Part shown: positions 6,594-15,011 of the stretch, piece by piece
Layout of the letters: each line of letters opens with the position of its first letter
Numbering within the stretch: position 1 is the stretch's first letter
DNA from: Pseudomonas sp. H9
GTDB taxonomy: Bacteria > Pseudomonadota > Gammaproteobacteria > Pseudomonadales > Pseudomonadaceae
Reading direction: 5' to 3'
Length of the DNA: 64,000 bases
Assembly (NCBI RefSeq): GCF_004353925.1
Contig: NZ_SMOK01000013.1
Coordinates: forward strand, 55,412 to 119,411
Program-made: the position numbers and the translations under genes
The notes under the pieces: generated by a model
Told to the model about the DNA's origin: nothing
The model's database searches: none
Seen by the model: only the letters and a program-made list of their open reading frames with translations

Positions 6594-7487
6594 CTATGTC
6601 TCAGAGTTAGGCTCTGGACCCTCAACTGTCAAAATCCGAACTGGTGATAAGCCAGAGCTAGACCTGTTTACCTTTAACTTCTTTAAATATTCCTTTCCTA
6701 CGGTAGACCGACTCTCGTTCTTGACAGTTGAGGGGCTTTCTTTCGGAGTTGCTGTTGGGGTCCTTGGAGGCGCGTTATCGGAACTCGCTGGCTCCCATGA
6801 AGATGATTGGTCCTTGAAGTTATAACTGCCGTCTCGGTAGCGCTTGATCACTCCGTGGAACCACCTGATCGCTGTGGTTTTGATCGATCCTGCTTTGATT
6901 GCAGCTGACAGCTCGTTCAGCATCCGCTGCTGGTCAATGGGCGCAACCTGCTCCAGCGCCTTGAAAATTTGGCTCCTGGTTTCTGCGGAGACCAATGCCG
7001 CCAACCGTAGCGGAGGATCCCCGGCCGCCGGGGCTGGGTTGGGCGACGTAGTAGTTTTTTTATTTTTTGGTTTTATTGTTTGTTTAGTATTTATATGTGC
7101 TTGTTTGTCCGGGTGCGGCTGATCCGTCTTCGGTTTATCCACGTTTGGGTTTTCGCAATATGGTGCAGAGTCGGCCCTTTCAGACGGTTCGTCAGAGATA
7201 TGCCACACCGTCTTTGCGAATCGACCTCGGGAGTCGTGGGTGCGCTCGATGCTCAGATAGCCTGCGGTCTCAAGCTCTTGCAGTCCGCTCCTGGTTGCGG
7301 CTGCACCAGTGCCATTTTTCTTGGAGAGCGATTCCATTGTTAGATACGGATAGCCTGGGGGTAGGGACAGCAATTTCACCAATAGTCCTAACGATTTCCA
7401 ACTCAGGTTTTGGTCACTTATTACATCGTTAGGGATAATTGTGAAATGACTGGACACTTTTCTTTTTACAATTAGGGATATAGACAT
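6594..7487 (-). CDS. Winged-helix replication-type protein
   Basis: 297 aa. Residues about 12-100 look like the DnaD/phage-O-type winged helix found in plasmid and phage replication proteins (FTIIPNDVISDQNLSWKSLGLLVKLLSLP, LSKKNGTGAAATRSGLQELETAGYL). A basic, proline- and lysine-rich linker (about 110-155) leads to a second helical segment and an unstructured, serine-rich tail. It begins 5 bp after the preceding small HTH gene and is followed 17 bp later by the TraK-like gene. A role in replicating the excised island is my inference; I cannot name a specific family. Confidence 0.65.
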   Translation of the reverse strand: MSISLIVKRKVSSHFTIIPNDVISDQNLSWKSLGLLVKLLSLPPGYPYLTMESLSKKNGTGAAATRSGLQELETAGYLSIERTHDSRGRFAKTVWHISDEPSERADSAPYCENPNVDKPKTDQPHPDKQAHINTKQTIKPKNKKTTTSPNPAPAAGDPPLRLAALVSAETRSQIFKALEQVAPIDQQRMLNELSAAIKAGSIKTTAIRWFHGVIKRYRDGSYNFKDQSSSWEPASSDNAPPRTPTATPKESPSTVKNESRSTVGKEYLKKLKVNRSSSGLSPVRILTVEGPEPNSET

Positions 7488-7492
7488 TTTCG

Positions 7493-7711
7493 TCAGCCCT
7501 GCTCGAGAACCTTGGCTACATCTGCGGTTCTAAAGTAAATCCTTCTGCCAATTCTGACCTTGCAAGGAAGAAATTTTCTCGATACCTCATTGTCGCCACT
7601 CAGGCTGATTCTCAGGCCGTCCTTGCTTCTATGTAATACCTCTGCAAGCTGCTCAAGGGACAAAAGTGGAGCCCCAGAGAATAAGTCGCGTATGTATTCT
7701 TCCGTGGTCAT
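7493..7711 (-). CDS. Small DNA-binding protein, AlpA/excisionase-like
   Basis: 72 aa: LLSLEQLAEVLHRSKDGLRISL followed by KVRIGRRIYFRTADVAKVLEQG, the shape of MerR/AlpA-type winged HTH proteins carried by Pseudomonas plasmids and islands. Such proteins act as excisionases or as activators of the integrase gene. A GGAGG ribosome binding site (7723-7727) lies 11 bases before the ATG inside a 10-bp inverted repeat (7712-7756). It heads the apparent operon with the winged-helix and TraK-like genes. Function is inferred from size, fold and context. Confidence 0.7.
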   Translation of the reverse strand: MTTEEYIRDLFSGAPLLSLEQLAEVLHRSKDGLRISLSGDNEVSRKFLPCKVRIGRRIYFRTADVAKVLEQG

Positions 7712-7756
7712 GTTAGGTGTCCTCCGCTTAATTTCGGATATCCTATGACACCTAAC
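7712..7756 (-). promoter_or_regulatory. Inverted repeat enclosing the ribosome binding site of the AlpA-like gene
   Basis: GTTAGGTGTC (7712-7721) and GACACCTAAC (7747-7756) are perfect 10-bp inverted repeats that abut the ATG; the Shine-Dalgarno sits in the 25-nt loop. It could be an autoregulatory operator or an mRNA hairpin controlling translation. Confidence 0.55.
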
Positions 7757-7798
7757 GCAATTTTTAAAAGTATTTTTTCAAGCTCCACTTGACAGTGA

Positions 7799-7842
7799 AA
7801 AAGTTTAACTATAGTGCCTCTTGGTTGTTTAGTTAAACTTTT
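7799..7842. promoter_or_regulatory. 13-bp inverted repeat in the int/alpA-like intergenic region
   Basis: AAAAGTTTAACTA (7799-7811) and TAGTTAAACTTTT (7830-7842) pair perfectly with an 18-nt spacer. The left arm overlaps a plus-strand promoter-like pair, TTGACA (7789-7794) and TATAGT (7810-7815). The region is very AT-rich compared with its surroundings. It could be an operator, an integrase/excisionase site or part of a replication origin. Confidence 0.55.
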
Positions 7843-7918
7843 CCACAGCTGTAGTTTTTTAGCGGCTAAAATTTATTTCCAGCTTGCGGATTGCGATAAA
7901 AATAGCTAAGGACTTTAG

Positions 7919-9010
7919 CTAAACTACCTTCTGGGTTTTAGCTAGACTTTTCTTTCTTTTTGATATGCTATCTAGTCGGGCAACTAGATCTTCGGGGCGT
8001 AAGTGCGTATATCTCTTCAACATTTGCATTGATTTGTGGCCGCTGATGCTCGATACCTCTTGGTCGGAGAGACCGCCCTCCACAAGGCGGCTTACCGCCT
8101 CATGTCTCAAATCGTGAAATCTGAAGTCGGATAGCTGTAGCTTCTTGACCAGTAGCCCCCAGATTTTTGTGAACGCGTAGGGGCGGCGTTTCCCATCCTT
8201 CCCAGGTTCACCAAAAAACACCAGGTCGCATTCGCTAGGGCGAGCGGGGTTCATCATCGCGGCTTTGAAAAGCGCAGTCGCTCGCTTGCTCAGTGGGACA
8301 GTTCGTTGACCATCATTTTTCGTGTCAACGAGTCTTACGATACGTCGCTCTGTATCCACCTGAGGTCTGCGTAGCGACGCGATTTCACCTGAGCGCATAC
8401 CAGTTTCCAGAGCGATGCCAACGATCCACCCAAGCATTGGATTGCTATGCCGATTCACCTCTGCGAACAGCCGCCGTTCCTCATCCGGCGAGAGTCTACG
8501 ATTGCGACCCTCCCCGGGGCTTGGCTTGCGTATATTCAACACGGGGTTAAACGTCAGGCCCAGCCCCCATTCTTGGATCGCGACCGTGAAAACGTGGCTC
8601 AGTAGAGCCAGCTCCAGGCGAACGGTGTTGTTGCTGGTCGTGCCTGCGCGGCCTGGCTCGTTAAGGCGCTTGTCGCGATAGTTGGCAATGGTTTCAGCGG
8701 AAAGGGCTGCGAGAGAATACTTGCCCAGATGCTCCGTTAGCTTTTTAGCCTTGGAGATCTCACCGCGTTGAGTCGTAGGCTTCTTTGTAGGTGTAATGTC
8801 GGTCAGGTAGCGCTTGAGCGCTATTTCAAGCGTCATGCGCTCGTAGCCGCTGCGCTGGATGTACACACCGCGCACCATCTCGTCTTCGGTGCGTCGTGAC
8901 CAATCCTCAGCGTCGCGTTTGGTGCGGAAGGTTTTGGCGTTGGTCGGCCATCCGGTCTTGCGGATAACGGCCTTCCAGGTGCCGGCAGGGGTTTTGACGA
9001 TTGTAGCCAT
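7919..9010 (-). CDS. Tyrosine recombinase (phage-type integrase)
   Basis: 363 aa from the ATG at 9010, which has a GGAG upstream and opens with MATIVKTPAGTWKAVIRKTG, the usual N-terminal arm-binding fold; a 12-residue longer start at 9046 is less likely. The catalytic set is complete: Arg in ETGMRSGEIASLR (about 210), His-x-x-Arg in FHDLRHEA (about 311), His in SGHKS (about 334) and Tyr in MLKRYTHL (about 343). It lies 127 bp from the tRNA gene and should recombine the 46-bp repeats 3625-3670 and 9137-9182. Confidence 0.95.
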   Translation of the reverse strand: MATIVKTPAGTWKAVIRKTGWPTNAKTFRTKRDAEDWSRRTEDEMVRGVYIQRSGYERMTLEIALKRYLTDITPTKKPTTQRGEISKAKKLTEHLGKYSLAALSAETIANYRDKRLNEPGRAGTTSNNTVRLELALLSHVFTVAIQEWGLGLTFNPVLNIRKPSPGEGRNRRLSPDEERRLFAEVNRHSNPMLGWIVGIALETGMRSGEIASLRRPQVDTERRIVRLVDTKNDGQRTVPLSKRATALFKAAMMNPARPSECDLVFFGEPGKDGKRRPYAFTKIWGLLVKKLQLSDFRFHDLRHEAVSRLVEGGLSDQEVSSISGHKSMQMLKRYTHLRPEDLVARLDSISKRKKSLAKTQKVV

Positions 9011-9108
9011 ATGAAGGACTCCAAAGGCGTGCAAGCGAAGCCGCACTGTACCTAATTTGTACCTTTAGACCATAGGACTGTATCTGAGGTGGTTCCGCCA
9101 AAAACACG

Positions 9109-9131
9109 AAAGCCGCGCAGTGCGCGGCTTT
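9109..9131 (-). terminator. Island-borne terminator downstream of the tRNA
   Basis: AAAGCCGCGC-AGT-GCGCGGCTTT, a 10-bp stem with 3-nt loop, directly after the CCA end of the regenerated tRNA on the minus strand and followed by GTGTTTT. It parallels the original chromosomal terminator at 3594-3620, so the island brings a replacement 3' end and terminator for the gene it splits. Confidence 0.75.
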
Positions 9132-9136
9132 GAGTA

Positions 9137-9182
9137 TGGTGGGCCCACACGGACTCGAACCGTGGACCAAAGGATTATGAGT
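9137..9182. repeat. Attachment site (attR-type) inside the tRNA gene
   Basis: 46 bp identical to 3625-3670; it covers the CCA end, T arm, variable loop and anticodon loop of the intact tRNA gene, ending in the anticodon stem. Confidence 0.93.
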
Positions 9183-9213
9183 CCTCTGCTCTAACCGACT
9201 GAGCTATAGGCCC
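9137..9213 (-). tRNA. tRNA with CAU anticodon (probably tRNA-Ile2, possibly tRNA-Met)
   Basis: 77 nt with an encoded CCA end. Acceptor stem GGGCCTA pairs with TGGGCCC, D arm GCTCAGTCGGTTAGAGC, anticodon loop CTCATAA (anticodon CAT), T arm CACGG-TTCGAGT-CCGTG. The CAU anticodon fits elongator Met or lysidine-modified Ile2. The acceptor pairs 4-69 and 5-68 are both C-G, which I recall as the TilS identity elements of tRNA-Ile2, while E. coli tRNA-Met has U-A and A-U there; hence the Ile2 preference. The island is inserted at its 3' half and restores it. Confidence 0.9.
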
Positions 9214-9226
9214 CAGTGGTCGCGGA

Positions 9227-12200
9227 TTATAACGAGGGTTTCCTTGCGGTGCTATCCGAAAAGTCTGAAATAGCTGCGCTAAGAAATGAGGTGGCAAATT
9301 CTTCGGCGGGTAACGGCAAACTGACGATGTACCCCTGTATCTGCTCACAGCCTTCGGCAGCAAGAAATTGCTGTTGAGCCTGATTCTCGACGCCTTCGGC
9401 AATAATGGTCAGTTGCATGCTGCGCCCCAGGGCAATGATCGCGCGGGCAATCGCTGCGTCGTGCGGGTCGTCCGGCAAGCCGCGGATAAACGATTGATCG
9501 ATCTTCAGGATGTCCAGGGGCAGGCGCTTGAGGTAGCTCAGTGACGAATAGCCTGTACCAAAGTCGTCGATAGCCAGTTGAACGCCTAGGTGTTTGAGTT
9601 GATGGAGCACGGCCAGGGATTCTTCGGCCTGGCTCATGATGAAGTTCTCGGTAATTTCCAGCTGCAGGTCTCCGGCTTTGAGCTGGTGGGTTTTGAGCAG
9701 ATGCTCAATGCGTTTGATCAGGCCGGGTTGGCGCAGTTGTGCGCCCGCGAGGTTGACTGACAGCGGGCCGAAGGCCTTGTAATGTTTTTTCCATACCTGC
9801 ATTTGCCGGCATGCATGTTCCAGTACCCAGTCGCCCAGTTGCAGGATCATGCCGTTCTCTTCAGCCAGGGCAATGAAATGCTCCGGAGGGACGTCGCCGA
9901 ACAGTGGGTGAGTCCAGCGAATAAGCGCTTCGGCACCCACCAGACTCTGGGTTTTCAGGCTGAATTTGGGTTGGTAGTTCAGGCTCAGCTCATCACGCTC
10001 GATGGCCCGGCGCAATTCGTGCTCCAGCGCGATCCGTTCGCTGGCCTGGGCCGTCAGGTCGCGGGTGTAGGATTCGACGCGATTACGGCCTTTGGCTTTG
10101 GATCGGTACATGGCGGCGTCGGCATTGCGGATCAACGAGGCAACATCGCTTCCGTCCTGTGGATAAAGGCTGGTGCCAATGCTGGCGCTGGTGAAAAACT
10201 CATGTTCCCCGGCCTGGAAGGGGGCGCTGAAGCAGGCCAGCAGTTTATTGGCGATCAGGCTGGCATCACTGGGTTGGTGCAGGCCAGGCAATAGAATGAT
10301 GAATTCATCGCCACCCAGACGCGCGACCGTGTCGACATCACGTACCTGCTCCTTCAGCCGTTGGGCAATGCCCTTGAGCAGCAAGTCGCCCACGGGGTGG
10401 CCAAGGCTGTCGTTGATGTGTTTGAAGCGATCCAGGTCGAGGAACAATACCGCACCCTGGCGTTTGGAGCTTTGCGCGCAGGTCAGGGCGGCTTGCAGGC
10501 GGCTTTCGAACAGCGTGCGGTTGGGCAGGCCGGTGAGCGGGTCGTGGTGCGCCTGGTAGTCGAGTTTCGCCTGAGCATGTTTGAGGCTGGAGATATCGGC
10601 GAACACCGCGACGAAGTGGGTGATCAAACGGTCGTTGTTACGTACGGCGCTGATGGTCAGCCAGCTGGGGTACAGCTCGCCATTTTTACGCCGGTTGTGG
10701 ATTTCGCCTTGCCAGTGCCCTTCGGCATTCAGTTGGTGCCACATGGCGATGTAAAACGCACTGTCATGCTGGCCCGAGGCAAGCAGGCGTGGTGTTTGCC
10801 CCAGTGCTTCGAATTCGCTGTAGCCGGTGATTTCGCTGAAGGCGCGGTTGACGGCACTGATGCGTTGCTCAGTATCAGTGATCAACACACCTTCGGCGGT
10901 GTTTTCGAACACGGTGGCGGCCAGTTGCAGCTTTTCCTGCATCAGATGACGTTCGGTGATATCGCGGGCAATGGTCAGCATGCAATCTTCCCCGGCGATT
11001 GGCAGGGGGCGGGCAGACAGTTCACACAGGCGTATCTGGCCATCGCTGCGGCGAATGTGGCAGCTGAAATCGCGGACGAAACCGTCGCGCTGCAGCATAT
11101 CCAGCAGGCGCCGACGTTCGTTCAGGTCAACCCAGATGCCCAGGTCCAGAGTGGTGTGGTCCAGTGACATATGGCTTTCAAAGCCTGTCAGGCGACAAAA
11201 GCCTTCGTTGACTTCGATGAGCAAACCATCGCTCTGGCGAGACAGCAGCAGGCCATCCGGGGAGGCGTGGAACGCTTTGGCGAATTTCTCCTCAGAGGTT
11301 TGCAGTTGCTCTTGGGTTTCCTTGAGTTGGCTGATGTCACGCACCGCCACCACCAGGGCGGGCGTGCTGTCGAGCTCGAAGCTTTCTGCCGATATCAGGC
11401 CTGTGAACAACTGGCCGTTGCTGCGGCGAAACAGGGTTTCCAGGTTACGAATGCTGCCAGACTGCAGGCGAAGGAGCAGCCCTGGGCCCAATCCTGCATT
11501 GCCCCAGATGTTCAGCTCCGTGGCTGTCCGTCCTACAACCTGCGCCGAGCTCAGGCCCATTTGCTCTTCGAAGGCCTCGTTGACTTCCAGCAGGCAACCG
11601 TCGCTGAGCCGGGCGATCAAAAGGATGTCAGGGCACTGCTGGAACACCGACGCAAACTTTTGCTCCGAGAGGCGCAGGGCGTCTTCGGTGTTCTTGGTTT
11701 CGCTGATGTCGATCATTAAGCCGCGCATTACCGGCTTATGCCCGTGCTCGATCAGGCTGACGATGTCGCGCACCCACAGTGTGCGGCCGTCAGCGCGAAT
11801 CACACGGTAATCGAGGCTGTGGTCGCGCCCGGCGGCGGTTTCACTGTCGCAGAAGGCCTGGGCCCAGAGCGCATCGTCGGGATGGATGATGCTGCGCCAA
11901 AAACCTGGGCGCAGCCAGTCGTTCAGCGGATAGCCGAGTAGGTCTTCGGCGTGCGGTGAAACATAGTTGTAGGTGAAATCATTGGCGTCGGCTTCCCAGG
12001 CAATGGCCGAGAGGCTTTCGACCAAGCCGCGGTAGTGGTATTCGCTGCTGCGCAGTTCCTGCTCCAGGGCAATGCGTCGGGAAATCTCCGAACTCAGTCG
12101 GCGGTTGACCCGCACCATTGCCGCCAATATTGCCACCAGGATCAGTACGCCTGGCAGCCCGTAGATCAGCAAGTCGTACCATAGGGTGCGGTGATCCAGA

Positions 12201-12970
12201 ACCTTGCCGACCCAGCGCTCCTGGATGTTGCTGATTTCACTCGCGCTCATGTCGGCCATGACTTTATCGATAATGCCGACCAGGATTTTTTTCTCACGCG
12301 GTACGGCCATGGCCAGTTGATAGCGGTAGGGGGTTTCACCGCTGACATACAGACCTTCGAGCTTTAGCTGGCGCAGGCTCCAGATACTGGAGGCAAGGTC
12401 GCCGACCACGGCATCGACTTCATCGGTGGCCAGTGCCTGCAACGCTGAGCTGACGTTGGGCAGGGGGACCAGGTTGAGGTCGGGGTGGTGAGTGCGTAGC
12501 AGCTCGTGTGGCGCATAGTTTTCGACAACGGCAATCTTCAGCCCGTACAGCTCTTTGAGCGTGCGCGGCTGTGCCCCGCCTTCATGGGCGAGGATGACAA
12601 TCGGAAAGTCCAGATAGGGGCGGGTGAACGCCAGAAACCCCTGGCGTTCGGGGGTCGACATGATGCCGGGGAGCAGGTCCAGCTTGTTTTGACGTGCCTG
12701 TTCGAGCACAGCGGTCCAGCTGGACGGTTCAACCGGTTTGAACGCGACGCCCAGTCGCTCTTGAATCACAGCAATGTAGTCGGCAGCCAATCCCTGGTAG
12801 CGGCCATCCTGGTCACGGTATTCAAACGGTGGCCAAGACGCATCGACGCCCAGACGCAGCTGCGGATGCGCGCTGAGCCAGGCTTGTTCTTCTTCGGTCA
12901 GGGTCAAGGCGCCGGCCGTTGCACTCCAGAATATCTGGACCAGCAACAGGAGGGCCGGCAATTTGGGCAT
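9227..12970 (-). CDS. Periplasmic solute-binding / PAS / GGDEF / EAL membrane signalling protein
   Basis: 1,247 aa from the ATG at 12970 (GAGG upstream; signal peptide MPKLPALLLLVQIFWSATAG). In order: signal peptide; SBP_bac_3-type periplasmic sensor (about 25-255); one membrane helix around 265-290 (IYGLPGVLILVAILAAMVRV); four PAS/PAC units (about 310-800); GGDEF domain with intact ARLGGDEF and an upstream RDVD inhibitory-site motif; EAL domain with EALIRW, IDDFGTGYSS and IAEGVE. Both cyclic-di-GMP active sites look intact, so synthesis, hydrolysis or switching between them is possible. It probably senses a small amino-acid-like ligand. It sits downstream of rpoD, separated by a strong terminator. 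Confidence 0.93.
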   Translation of the reverse strand: MPKLPALLLLVQIFWSATAGALTLTEEEQAWLSAHPQLRLGVDASWPPFEYRDQDGRYQGLAADYIAVIQERLGVAFKPVEPSSWTAVLEQARQNKLDLLPGIMSTPERQGFLAFTRPYLDFPIVILAHEGGAQPRTLKELYGLKIAVVENYAPHELLRTHHPDLNLVPLPNVSSALQALATDEVDAVVGDLASSIWSLRQLKLEGLYVSGETPYRYQLAMAVPREKKILVGIIDKVMADMSASEISNIQERWVGKVLDHRTLWYDLLIYGLPGVLILVAILAAMVRVNRRLSSEISRRIALEQELRSSEYHYRGLVESLSAIAWEADANDFTYNYVSPHAEDLLGYPLNDWLRPGFWRSIIHPDDALWAQAFCDSETAAGRDHSLDYRVIRADGRTLWVRDIVSLIEHGHKPVMRGLMIDISETKNTEDALRLSEQKFASVFQQCPDILLIARLSDGCLLEVNEAFEEQMGLSSAQVVGRTATELNIWGNAGLGPGLLLRLQSGSIRNLETLFRRSNGQLFTGLISAESFELDSTPALVVAVRDISQLKETQEQLQTSEEKFAKAFHASPDGLLLSRQSDGLLIEVNEGFCRLTGFESHMSLDHTTLDLGIWVDLNERRRLLDMLQRDGFVRDFSCHIRRSDGQIRLCELSARPLPIAGEDCMLTIARDITERHLMQEKLQLAATVFENTAEGVLITDTEQRISAVNRAFSEITGYSEFEALGQTPRLLASGQHDSAFYIAMWHQLNAEGHWQGEIHNRRKNGELYPSWLTISAVRNNDRLITHFVAVFADISSLKHAQAKLDYQAHHDPLTGLPNRTLFESRLQAALTCAQSSKRQGAVLFLDLDRFKHINDSLGHPVGDLLLKGIAQRLKEQVRDVDTVARLGGDEFIILLPGLHQPSDASLIANKLLACFSAPFQAGEHEFFTSASIGTSLYPQDGSDVASLIRNADAAMYRSKAKGRNRVESYTRDLTAQASERIALEHELRRAIERDELSLNYQPKFSLKTQSLVGAEALIRWTHPLFGDVPPEHFIALAEENGMILQLGDWVLEHACRQMQVWKKHYKAFGPLSVNLAGAQLRQPGLIKRIEHLLKTHQLKAGDLQLEITENFIMSQAEESLAVLHQLKHLGVQLAIDDFGTGYSSLSYLKRLPLDILKIDQSFIRGLPDDPHDAAIARAIIALGRSMQLTIIAEGVENQAQQQFLAAEGCEQIQGYIVSLPLPAEEFATSFLSAAISDFSDSTARKPSL

Positions 12971-13066
12971 AGCGGCCTCGTTACACAAATGGATTGCTTC
13001 GAGTGTAGACGGGCATTTCTGCGGTGGGGTAGTGGCGAAAGTCTTAAAGTATCGGCGGCACAAAAG

Positions 13067-13094
13067 AAAAACCCCGGCCTGGGCCGGGGTTTTT
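13067..13094 (-). terminator. Terminator of the rpsU-dnaG-rpoD operon
   Basis: ACCCCGGCC-TG-GGCCGGGGT flanked by A and T runs, 3 bp after the rpoD stop codon; on the minus strand it ends in TTTTTCTTTT. Confidence 0.92.
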
Positions 13095-13096
13095 CA

Positions 13097-14944
<1,848 letters not shown>

Positions 14945-15011
14945 AACACCCTATCCACTGAAGGTCTTGGCGGGCAAAAAACAAGCCGAGGATTATACCC
15001 GAGCTAGGACC

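Larger units (their letters stand above)
3625..9182. mobile_element. Integrative, probably mobilizable island in a tRNA gene, with R-M cargo
   Basis: Bounded by 46-bp direct repeats (3625-3670 and 9137-9182), giving a 5,512 bp unit. Contents from the tRNA end on the minus strand: tyrosine integrase, small HTH protein, winged-helix replication-type protein, TraK-family protein, IncP-like oriT, DNA methyltransferase; then on the plus strand the controller protein and restriction endonuclease. Base composition is visibly lower in GC than the flanking genes, most of all in the restriction-modification part. No relaxase, coupling protein or pilus genes are present. The integrase lies next to the intact tRNA, as usual for tRNA-borne islands. 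Confidence 0.9.
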
